From contig CABSNA010000109.1 of NCBI GenBank assembly GCA_902478865.1, positions 1-5,046 of the forward strand: a stretch of 5,046 nucleotides of DNA, written 5' to 3'. Both the position numbers and the translations under genes were made by a program. A model generated the notes under the pieces. The model had not been told where the DNA came from. It saw only the letters and a program-made list of their open reading frames with translations, and searched no databases. Origin of the DNA: an uncultured Collinsella sp. (GTDB lineage: Bacteria; Actinomycetota; Coriobacteriia; Coriobacteriales; Coriobacteriaceae). Below are positions 1 to 5,046 of this stretch, piece after piece; the first letter of the stretch is position 1; each line of letters opens with the position of its first letter.

Positions 1-54
1 CTGGTGATCTCCGCCTTGAGAGGGCGGCGTCCTAAACCGCTAGACGAACGGGCC
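1..54 (-). tRNA. tRNA-Glu (anticodon CUC), 3' part cut off by window edge
   Basis: Read on the minus strand from 54, the sequence folds as the first 53 or so positions of a tRNA. The 5' acceptor strand is GGCCCGT, followed by TC at positions 8-9. The D arm has GTC pairing with GAC around AGCGGTTTAG. The anticodon stem is CCGCC/GGCGG, closing the 7-base loop CTCTCAA with anticodon CUC, which decodes the glutamate codon GAG. A short variable region and the first T-stem bases ACCAG follow, and then the window ends. The body strongly resembles bacterial tRNA-Glu. The T loop, the 3' acceptor strand and any encoded CCA are outside the window. It lies downstream of, and in the same orientation as, the CCA-adding enzyme gene, with its own likely promoter between them. 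Confidence 0.93.
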
Positions 55-88
55 ACATGACATCTGCACTGCCGTGCTGCGAGGAAAT

Positions 89-117
89 ATATTACGGGAC
101 AAAAAACGTCAGCGCAA
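89..117 (-). promoter_or_regulatory. Predicted sigma-70 type promoter of the tRNA-Glu gene
   Basis: On the minus strand a -35-like TTGCGC (117-112) is followed by a 17-base spacer and a -10-like TAATAT (94-89). The spacing is optimal and the -10 is close to TATAAT. Transcription would start near 82, giving a leader of roughly 27 bases before the mature tRNA 5' end at 54, which would be removed by RNase P. The -35 is only a partial match, so this is a reasonable prediction from sequence alone. Confidence 0.5.
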
Positions 118-122
118 GAAGA

Positions 123-151
123 AATTCCAAATTGCCGAAAAATTGTCGGCA
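123..151 (-). terminator. Possible weak terminator after cca
   Basis: The arms TGCCGA (151-146) and TCGGCA (138-133) form a perfect 6-bp stem around a 7-base loop on the minus strand, 31 bases after the cca stop codon. The downstream tract is T-rich but interrupted (ATTTGGAATTT), so this would be a weak intrinsic terminator. Its position between cca and the tRNA promoter supports the call. The short stem and broken T-run argue for caution. Confidence 0.4.
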
Positions 152-181
152 GGTTATGGAACACACAGGTAAACTGGGTAG

Positions 182-1576
182 CTAATTCAAGTTGAGATGG
201 ACCAAAAGAGCTTCGCGCTCGTTGGGGATGTTGTCTTCGATCACGGCGTCGAGGGCGGAGTTGAGTAGCTGCCCCAGTTCCGGCCCGGGCTTGACTCCGG
301 CACGGATCAGGTCGCCGCCGTTGATGGCGAGCATCTTGAGCGTATAGGGCTCCCCCGCCTTCAGCAGGTCGTGCGCCATCGCGCGCATCTCCTCAATCGT
401 CTCAACGTAATAGAAGCACGACGGGGCCTTGCCGAGCGTGTCGGCACGCTTAAGATCCATGAGCTCGTCCATCAAACGCGGCGTGTCGACGCCCTCGCCC
501 GAAAGCGCGCGCATCATATTGAGCAGGCAGGAGCGCTCGGGGCGCAGCGGCTTGTCGTGATATTTGATGAGCAGGCACACGTCGCGCACCAGGTCGTGCG
601 AGAGCGCCAGGCGATCCATAATGACGCGCGCTTTCTTGGCGCCGAGCTCGGGATGACCGTAGAAGTGTCCGCTGCCGGCGTGATCGACCGTGAAACACTC
701 GGGCTTGGACACATCGTGCAAAAACGCCGCCCACATAAGGCTCGACGAGGGCGCGACGCCGTCACACAGCGCGAGCTCCCCCGCCACCGTAAGCACACGG
801 GCGATATGCTCGTAGACGTTAAACGCATGATAGACACTGCGCTGATCAAACCCGCGACCCGCTGCCAACTCGGGCACGGCGGCGCAGATGAGCTCGGGGT
901 AGCGCAGCATCGCGTCTCCCCCATGACCGGTCGAAAGAATGCCCTCGAGCTCAATACCCACACGCTCGCGCGCCACGGCGTCGAGCAGCGGCGCGCACTC
1001 GGCAAGCGCTCGCTTAGTCTCGGGCTCAATCATAAAGTCCAGGCGGCAGGCAAAGCGCACCGCACGCAACATGCGCAGGGCGTCCTCGTTAAAGCGACGC
1101 TTGGGATCGCCGACAGCGCGAATCAGCTTGCGCTCCAAGTCACCCTGGCCGTCGTAGCGGTCGACAAGCCCGCGCTCGGGATGCCAGGCCATGGCGTTGA
1201 CGGTAAAGTCGCGGCGCGCCAGATCGTCCTCGAGCGAGGCGGCACGCTCCACACTCTGGGGATGGCGACCATCGGTGTAAAAGCCATCCAAACGGTACGT
1301 GGTGACCTCGATACGCTCGCCATCGGAAATAGCCGTGATTCCGCCAAATTTAATGCCAGACTCCACAACCGCGATGCCGGCGGCCTCGAGCGCCGCCTTG
1401 GACTCCTGCCACAGGCCGCTACAGCACATATCAACATCGTGGCTGGGGCACCCCATCAGGGCGTCGCGCACCCAACCGCCCACGTACCAAGCCTCAAGAC
1501 CAGCCGCCTCAAGCGCGCGTAGGACGCACAGGGACGCATCGGACGGTTGATTACCGTTGAGCGAAACATTGCACAT
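182..1576 (-). CDS. cca: CCA-adding tRNA nucleotidyltransferase with HD domain
   Basis: This 464-residue class II nucleotidyltransferase probably adds or repairs the 3'-CCA end of tRNAs in the cytoplasm, from CTP and ATP without a nucleic acid template. Visible motifs are GGWVRD at 33-38, the metal-binding DVD at 47-49, EVTTYR at 90-95 with a third acidic residue, RRDFTVNA at 121-128, and the nucleotide-selecting EDxxR at 164-168 followed by the usual R-rich helix. An HD phosphohydrolase-like domain follows, with H250, H257, HD at 287-288 and GHFYGH at 303-308. Length and order fit the HD-containing bacterial CCA enzymes. A poly(A) polymerase of the same superfamily is the main alternative. 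I chose ATG at 1576 over an in-frame GTG at 1594 because AGGAGG lies 8 bases before the ATG and would overlap codons of the longer form. The stop is TAG. The gene ahead of it ends in a strong terminator, so cca should have its own promoter, but I found no convincing one. Confidence 0.93.
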   Translation of the reverse strand: MCNVSLNGNQPSDASLCVLRALEAAGLEAWYVGGWVRDALMGCPSHDVDMCCSGLWQESKAALEAAGIAVVESGIKFGGITAISDGERIEVTTYRLDGFYTDGRHPQSVERAASLEDDLARRDFTVNAMAWHPERGLVDRYDGQGDLERKLIRAVGDPKRRFNEDALRMLRAVRFACRLDFMIEPETKRALAECAPLLDAVARERVGIELEGILSTGHGGDAMLRYPELICAAVPELAAGRGFDQRSVYHAFNVYEHIARVLTVAGELALCDGVAPSSSLMWAAFLHDVSKPECFTVDHAGSGHFYGHPELGAKKARVIMDRLALSHDLVRDVCLLIKYHDKPLRPERSCLLNMMRALSGEGVDTPRLMDELMDLKRADTLGKAPSCFYYVETIEEMRAMAHDLLKAGEPYTLKMLAINGGDLIRAGVKPGPELGQLLNSALDAVIEDNIPNEREALLVHLNLN

Positions 1577-1584
1577 GCCTATGG

Positions 1585-1590
1585 CCTCCT
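1585..1590 (-). promoter_or_regulatory. Ribosome binding site of cca
   Basis: A full-strength AGGAGG on the minus strand sits 8 bases before the ATG at 1576. It decides the start: using the in-frame GTG at 1594 would put this Shine-Dalgarno inside the coding sequence. Confidence 0.85.
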
Positions 1591-1713
1591 GCACTTGTGA
1601 GCGTTAATCGATGGTTCTCAAGAAGTCTAACAAGAAACGAGAAAGCGCGCACACGCAATCGCGTCGTCAATTCCATAAAACGAGACAGCAGACGCCATAT
1701 GCGTTCAGCGAGC

Positions 1714-1749
1714 AAAAAACACCCGCCTCGGAGATCCAAAGCGGGTGTT
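1714..1749 (-). terminator. Rho-independent terminator after the second PfkB kinase
   Basis: On the minus strand AACACCCGC (1749-1741) and GCGGGTGTT (1726-1718) form a perfect 9-bp GC-rich stem with a 14-base loop. A six-base T-run (1719-1714) overlaps the end of the stem. It begins 22 bases after the stop codon of the kinase gene at 1772. The T-run is only on the minus-strand side, so it works in that direction and separates the kinase gene from cca. Confidence 0.9.
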
Positions 1750-1771
1750 CGGCAGCGATTTTTCGATGCGG

Positions 1772-2704
1772 CTAGCAGACCTGACGAACCTCGATGTGCT
1801 TCTTATATTCGTCCACCTTGGCAAAGTCGCCCAGGCCCGGGCACTCGACCACGTTGGCGCCGGTGGCCATCGACAGACGGAGGGCATCCTCGACGCGCTC
1901 GGGAGCGTCGTGCCATACGGACAGGAAGGCAGCGAGCGAGGAATCGCCGGCGCACACCGTCGACAGCAGCTTGACGTCGAAGGTGCGATTGGCAAACCAG
2001 ATGTGCTCGCCGTTGGAGAAGTACGCACCGGCGCCACCGAGGGTCAGCAGCACGTTCTTGGCGCCCTTAGCGTGCAGCTCGGCCATAGCGCCCTTGACGG
2101 ACTCATCGTCGCCACCGCTCACCTTAATGCCAAAGATGTCGAGCAGCTCGTCGTCATTGGGCTTGATCAGCAGCGGCTCCATGGCAATGAGGTCTGCCAG
2201 CTGATGGCTCGAGATGTCGAGGACGAACTCGGCCCCCTTGGCCTTGACGCGGCGCAGGACCTCGGCCAAGAAGCCCTCGGAAGTGTTGGGAGGCAGCGAG
2301 CCGCTGATGACCAGGCAGGTCATGTCATCGAGCGAATCGATGAGCTCAAACATCTCCTGCTCGTTGGCCTCGTTGATGGCGGCACCGGCGTTGACCATGT
2401 TGTACTCGGTGTCGGGTCCGGCATTGAGGAACACGTTGACGCGCGTGATGCCGTCGGTCCAAACGGGCTTGACGGGCACGCCCAGGGCCTCGGCGCCCTT
2501 AACGATAAACTCGCCCGAGAAGCCGGCGAAAAAGCCCAGGATCGTGGTGTCGACACCGTAGTGATCGAGGGTGAACGAGACGTTGAGACCCTTGCCGTTG
2601 GGCGTGTAGACGGCGTTACGGGTACGCGTGACGGTGTTGGCAGCAAGGCCGTCGCAGGCGATGTTGTAGTCAATGGCGGGATTTGCAGTGAGCGTGTAAA
2701 TCAT
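1772..2704 (-). CDS. 1-phosphofructokinase-family (PfkB/FruK-LacC type) sugar-phosphate kinase, paralogue 1
   Basis: This 310-residue cytoplasmic kinase probably phosphorylates a sugar monophosphate with ATP. Fructose 1-phosphate to fructose 1,6-bisphosphate is the best guess, with tagatose 6-phosphate as an alternative. It opens with MIYTLTANPAID (Asp12 in the substrate site), then NGKGLN at 36-41, WTDGITRVN in the phosphate-binding region, SGSLPP, LIKPN, and the ATP-site and catalytic motif VCAGD with Asp254. Most FruK proteins have GAGD there, but here Cys251 replaces the first Gly. It is about half identical (my hand alignment) to the neighbour at 2894-3826, which has the same length. I chose ATG 2704 because AAAGGA lies 6 bases upstream. 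An in-frame GTG at 2719 would overlap that site. A terminator precedes the gene and a TATACT -10-like element lies in the gap, suggesting independent transcription. Family assignment is firm, but the exact substrate is not. Confidence 0.92.
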   Translation of the reverse strand: MIYTLTANPAIDYNIACDGLAANTVTRTRNAVYTPNGKGLNVSFTLDHYGVDTTILGFFAGFSGEFIVKGAEALGVPVKPVWTDGITRVNVFLNAGPDTEYNMVNAGAAINEANEQEMFELIDSLDDMTCLVISGSLPPNTSEGFLAEVLRRVKAKGAEFVLDISSHQLADLIAMEPLLIKPNDDELLDIFGIKVSGGDDESVKGAMAELHAKGAKNVLLTLGGAGAYFSNGEHIWFANRTFDVKLLSTVCAGDSSLAAFLSVWHDAPERVEDALRLSMATGANVVECPGLGDFAKVDEYKKHIEVRQVC

Positions 2705-2710
2705 GAATGT

Positions 2711-2716
2711 TCCTTT
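2711..2716 (-). promoter_or_regulatory. Ribosome binding site of kinase paralogue 1
   Basis: AAAGGA on the minus strand is 6 bases before the ATG at 2704. This favours that start, which also aligns exactly with the start of the paralogue, over the GTG at 2719. Confidence 0.75.
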
Positions 2717-2738
2717 CACGAAGTAACGTGTTAATGAA

Positions 2739-2744
2739 AGTATA
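2739..2744 (-). promoter_or_regulatory. Possible -10 element upstream of kinase paralogue 1
   Basis: TATACT on the minus strand (2744-2739) is a good -10 hexamer, 34 bases before the ATG at 2704. The terminator just upstream makes a promoter necessary somewhere in this gap. No good -35 lies at 16-18 bases, and the nearest TTG-type hexamer (TTGTCC, 2773-2768) is 23 bases away. An activator-dependent promoter would fit, but this is inference. Confidence 0.35.
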
Positions 2745-2793
2745 TTCCACCCAACGGTAAAAGGCTAGGACAACTCGGTGAACGGTGTGGAAT
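2744..2793. repeat. 7-bp inverted repeat ATTCCAC/GTGGAAT flanking the putative promoter
   Basis: ATTCCAC at 2744-2750 and GTGGAAT at 2787-2793 are perfect inverted copies separated by 36 bases. The first copy overlaps the start of the putative -10 element by one base. The centre-to-centre distance is 43 bases, about four helical turns, as might suit a pair of operator half-sites. This is a sequence observation only. A 7-bp repeat can also arise by chance. Confidence 0.3.
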
Positions 2794-2833
2794 CGATGAA
2801 GTACGGCAGAGCATCTCTCTCCAATAACGGAAC

Positions 2834-2865
2834 AAAAAAGGCGCCCCAGCCGAAACCGGGGCGCC
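2834..2865 (-). terminator. Rho-independent terminator after the first PfkB kinase
   Basis: On the minus strand GGCGCCCC (2865-2858) and GGGGCGCC (2847-2840) form a perfect 8-bp all-GC stem with a 10-base loop, followed immediately by six T (2839-2834). It lies 28 bases after the TAA of the kinase gene ending at 2894. It should end the ptsI-side transcript and isolate the next kinase gene. Confidence 0.93.
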
Positions 2866-2893
2866 GCATGCGCACGAATATGTCGCGTTTCGA

Positions 2894-3826
2894 TTACTGA
2901 CGATCGAGCTTGCGGACAGCAACGCGCTTGCTGTACTCGTCGACGTGACCGAAGTCGCCGATGCCGACGGACTCGGCAACGTTGGCGCCGGTGGCCATAG
3001 CGAGCTTCATGGCCTCCTCGACGTTGTCGCGATCCCTGTACCACTTGTGCAGGAACGCAGCGAGGGTGCAGTCGCCGGCGCAGACAGAAGAAACCAGCTT
3101 GATGTTGAACTCACGCTTGGCGTACCAAATATCCTCGCCGTTGGAGAAGTAAGCGTCGCCGCGGCTACCACGGGTGAGCAGCACGTTCTGAACGCCAGCG
3201 TCGTGAGCCATCTTCATGGCAACGCGGACCTCGTCGTCGGTGTCGACCGGCACGCCGAAGATGGCCTTCATCTCGTGATGGTTCGGCTTGATGAGCAGCG
3301 GCTTCTTGTGAGCGAGCTCCTTGAGCTTGTCGGAGGACAGGTCCAGGACGACGTCGGCGCCACGAGCCTGAGCGTGCTCCATGACCTGAGCCAGGAAGTC
3401 GGGCGTAGCTTTGGGAGGCACGGAGCCGGAAACGATCAGGCACTCGAGATCGCCCGCGGTGTCCAGGATGTTGTAGAGCTCCTCCTGGTGCTGCGGCGTA
3501 ATAGGAGCACCCGGGTTCAGGATGCCGTACTCGTGCTGGCCATCGTTGACGTAGGTGTTAATGCGCGTGATACCGTCGGTCCAGACCGGGCGGCAGAGGC
3601 AACCCAGGTTCATGACCTCCTCGACGATGAACTTGCCCGTGAAGCCAGCGAAGAAGCCGAGCGCGACGGTGTCGACGCCCATCTTCTTAAAGGCGAAGGA
3701 CACGTCGAGGCCCTTGCCGTTAGCCGTGTAGCTGGCCGAGCCGGTGCGGACGTTCTCGTCGGGCTCGAGCGGAGAGCTCGAAACCGTCATGTCGACAGCC
3801 GGGTTAGCGGTTAGCGTGTAGAACAT
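2894..3826 (-). CDS. 1-phosphofructokinase-family (PfkB/FruK-LacC type) sugar-phosphate kinase, paralogue 2
   Basis: This 310-residue PfkB-family kinase has the same architecture as the neighbour at 1772-2704. It has MFYTLTANPAVD (Asp12), NGKGLD at 36-41, GFFAGFTGKFI, WTDGITRIN, SGSVPP, LIKPN and VCAGD with catalytic Asp252. The family makes sugar bisphosphates from PTS-imported sugar monophosphates. Two departures stand out. Position 41, normally the Asn of GGKGxN that contacts substrate in FruK and LacC, is Asp here. Cys249 replaces the first Gly of GAGD. ATG 3826 follows AGGGGG by 8 bases. The gene starts 74 bp after the ptsI stop with no intrinsic terminator between, so co-transcription with ptsI is likely, and it ends in a strong terminator. 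Substrate preference cannot be fixed from sequence. Fructose 1-phosphate is the default, and the Asp could indicate a different sugar or altered activity. Confidence 0.92.
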   Translation of the reverse strand: MFYTLTANPAVDMTVSSSPLEPDENVRTGSASYTANGKGLDVSFAFKKMGVDTVALGFFAGFTGKFIVEEVMNLGCLCRPVWTDGITRINTYVNDGQHEYGILNPGAPITPQHQEELYNILDTAGDLECLIVSGSVPPKATPDFLAQVMEHAQARGADVVLDLSSDKLKELAHKKPLLIKPNHHEMKAIFGVPVDTDDEVRVAMKMAHDAGVQNVLLTRGSRGDAYFSNGEDIWYAKREFNIKLVSSVCAGDCTLAAFLHKWYRDRDNVEEAMKLAMATGANVAESVGIGDFGHVDEYSKRVAVRKLDRQ

Positions 3827-3834
3827 TTACAGTA

Positions 3835-3840
3835 CCCCCT
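3835..3840 (-). promoter_or_regulatory. Ribosome binding site of kinase paralogue 2
   Basis: AGGGGG on the minus strand sits 8 bases before the ATG at 3826. A CCCT (3853-3850), nine bases ahead of it, is complementary to its AGGG and could pair weakly with it in the mRNA. Confidence 0.7.
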
Positions 3841-3853
3841 GTATATGTGAGGG

Positions 3854-3883
3854 CCGCGTGGCCGGCCCATTCCAACCACGCGG
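3854..3883 (-). other. Hairpin in the ptsI-kinase gap, no T-tract
   Basis: CCGCGTGG (minus strand 3883-3876) and CCACGCGG (3861-3854) are perfect 8-bp complements around a 14-base loop, 17 bases after the ptsI stop. No T-run follows in either direction, so it does not look like an intrinsic terminator. It could protect the ptsI message from 3' decay, mark a processing site, or modulate expression of the downstream kinase. The sequence GGGCC...GGCCC (3851-3868) could form a competing smaller hairpin. Confidence 0.6.
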
Positions 3884-3900
3884 TTACCTCTGATACCAAA

Positions 3901-5027
3901 TTAGCGAGCTGCGGACTCGAGCAGTGCCTTGACCTCGGCGGCGGTGTTGCAGGCGAGTGCCTTCTCGGCGAGCTCGTCGCACTCGGCCTTGGTCCACTGG
4001 CTGATGGTCTTGCGGGCGCGCAGGATCGACGGAGCGCTCATCGAGAACTCCTCCAGGCCCCAGCTGATCAGCAGCGGCTCGAGCAGCGGATCGGCAGCGG
4101 CCTCGCCGCACATACCGACCATGATGCCGGCCTTCACGCCGCTCTCGATGATGTTCTTGAGCGAGCGGAGCACGGCGGGATAGTAAACCTGGTACAGGTT
4201 GGAGATGGTGTCGTTACCACGGTCGGCGCACATGGTGTAGCCGATCAGGTCGTTGGTGCCGATGGAGAAGAAGTCGGCGACCTCGGCAAGACGGTCTGCG
4301 AGCAGCGAAGCGGCGGGCGTCTCGACCATGATGCCGACCTCGATGTTCTCGTTGAACTTGCGACCCTCTTCGGTCAGCTCGGCCTTGCACTGCTCGACGA
4401 GCTCCTTGACAGCCAAGACCTCCTCGACGCAGGTGACGAGTGGGATCATGATCTTGACGTCACCGAAGGCGCTAGCGCGCAGCAGAGCGCGGAGCTGGAC
4501 CTTGTACTGGTCGGGATTGGCCAGGCAGTAACGCACGGCGCGGAAGCCCATGAAGGGGTTGTCTTCCTTGACCATATGCAGATACGGAATCTCCTTGTCG
4601 CCACCCACATCGAGCGTGCGGATGATGACCGGAGCACCCTTGAGCGCGCTGGCGACCTTACGGTAGGCGTTGAACTGCTCCTCCTCGGAAGGAAGCTCAG
4701 CGGAGTCCATGAACAGGAACTCGGAGCGGAACAGACCGATGGCCTCGGCGTCGTGATCGAGCGCGTTGGGCACGTCATCGGGGTTACCGATGTTGCAGGC
4801 GATGATCTTCTTGATGCCGTCGGCAGTCACAGAAGGCTTGCCGCGGAAGGCCTCGAGAGCCGCCTTCTCGGCAGCGAAAGCCTCGGCCTTGGCGGTGTAG
4901 GCGGCGAGGGTCTCCTCGTCGGGATCGGCCTCGACGACACCCTTGCCACCGTCGACGACAACGGTCATGCCGTTGCGCAGTGCGGTGCAGCTGTTGGCAA
5001 CCGAAAGGACAGCCGGGATCTCAAGGG
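3901..5027 (-). CDS. ptsI: PTS Enzyme I (phosphoenolpyruvate-protein phosphotransferase), 5' end missing
   Basis: This is the C-terminal 374 residues of the roughly 575-residue cytoplasmic enzyme that takes phosphate from PEP and passes it to HPr, driving PTS sugar uptake. The frame runs through 4968 to the natural end of the contig. The residues before that Met (LEIPAV and on) match the region just after the phospho-histidine segment in known Enzyme I proteins. The missing part therefore holds the HPr-binding domain and the active-site His. Visible PEP-barrel motifs are FRSEFLFM, RTLDVGGDKE, GIMVETPAAS, FFSIGTNDL, DRGND and GMCGE, whose catalytic Cys codon is at 4108-4110. All recognised catalytic positions of the PEP-binding half are intact. 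The stop is TAA. Treating ATG 4968 as a start gives a false 355-residue protein. The gene is followed by two PfkB sugar-phosphate kinases, and HPr or EII genes may lie upstream, outside the window. Confidence 0.96.
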
Positions 5028-5046
5028 CTGTCTCTTATACACATCT
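5028..5046. other. Nextera/Tn5 mosaic-end adapter (artefact)
   Basis: The last 19 bases read CTGTCTCTTATACACATCT, an exact match to the Tn5 mosaic-end adapter used in transposase-based library kits and seen at the 3' end of read-through reads. It interrupts ptsI in mid-codon, so it is untrimmed adapter and not genomic DNA or a transposon end. On the minus strand it adds an in-frame TAA (5037-5035) ahead of the ptsI reading frame. Confidence 0.97.

Noticed and set aside
371..1522. 383-codon plus-strand open frame opposite cca
   Set aside because: It mirrors a gene with clear catalytic motifs, has no recognisable domain, and its composition is what GC-rich codons give when read backwards.
1577..1594. 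Longer start for cca at GTG 1594
   Set aside because: The AGGAGG at 1590-1585 is perfectly placed for ATG 1576 and would lie inside the longer coding sequence.
1577..1713. Promoter for cca with TTGACG near 1665
   Set aside because: The TTGACG resembles a -35 box, but no acceptable -10 lies 16-18 bases downstream, so I do not list it.
1597..1974. Small plus-strand open frame across the cca-kinase gap
   Set aside because: It runs through the minus-strand terminator and into the kinase gene, is rich in Arg and Pro as in shadow frames, and shows no recognisable motif.
2705..2719. Longer start for kinase paralogue 1 at GTG 2719
   Set aside because: AAAGGA at 2716-2711 serves ATG 2704, and starting there gives the same 310-residue length and N-terminus as the paralogue.
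1745..2734. 329-codon plus-strand open frame opposite kinase paralogue 1
   Set aside because: It is an antisense shadow in GC-rich coding DNA. It resembles the open frame at 2945-3814 only because the sense genes are paralogues.
2945..3814. 289-codon plus-strand open frame opposite kinase paralogue 2
   Set aside because: It is entirely inside the sense gene on the opposite strand, with no family match recognised, and is a shadow for the same reason.
3854..3883. Intrinsic terminator after ptsI
   Set aside because: The stem is strong but no T-run follows on either strand, unlike the two clear terminators in this window.
5028..5046. Natural transposon end
   Set aside because: It matches the engineered mosaic-end adapter exactly, lies at the very edge and breaks a conserved gene. 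No transposase or target duplication is visible.

Overview
The window looks like a GC-rich bacterial chromosome fragment in which every supported gene is on the minus strand, so transcription runs from high to low coordinates. The protein sequences would fit a Coriobacteriia-type actinobacterium such as a Collinsella relative. That guess rests on overall composition and protein flavour from memory, not on a marker gene. The last 19 bases are the Nextera/Tn5 transposase adapter end, so the right edge is an assembly or read-trimming artefact and natural DNA ends at about 5027.

In transcription order the layout is as follows. (1) The C-terminal two thirds of ptsI, PTS Enzyme I (3901-5027), is cut by the contig end just downstream of where the phospho-histidine would be. 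(2) A 74-bp gap follows, with a strong hairpin but no T-tract. (3) Two 310-residue PfkB-family sugar-phosphate kinases of the 1-phosphofructokinase (FruK/LacC) type come next (2894-3826 and 1772-2704). They are about half identical to each other, and each is followed by a clear Rho-independent terminator. (4) Then comes a CCA-adding tRNA nucleotidyltransferase with an HD domain (182-1576). (5) A weak hairpin and a good promoter lead into a tRNA-Glu(CUC) gene, cut off by the left edge inside its T arm.

Functionally, Enzyme I passes phosphate from PEP to HPr and on to sugar-specific PTS permeases. Kinases of the FruK/LacC type convert PTS-derived sugar monophosphates, such as fructose 1-phosphate or tagatose 6-phosphate, to bisphosphates for glycolysis. 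PtsI next to two such kinases therefore makes a coherent sugar-uptake and phosphorylation locus, although no permease (EII) is visible here. The first kinase is probably co-transcribed with ptsI. The second lies behind a terminator and probably has its own promoter, so the paralogues may be expressed differently. The cca and tRNA genes form an unrelated tRNA-maturation neighbourhood.

The most interesting points are the duplicated divergent kinases (both with Cys at the first position of the GAGD anion-hole motif, and with Asn versus Asp at a substrate-contact position), a TGGAAT hexamer found in every intergenic gap and nowhere in the genes, and the adapter, which creates a false start for ptsI. 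I see no mobile element, CRISPR array, defence system or obviously new multi-gene system. No gene-free stretch exceeds 300 bases.
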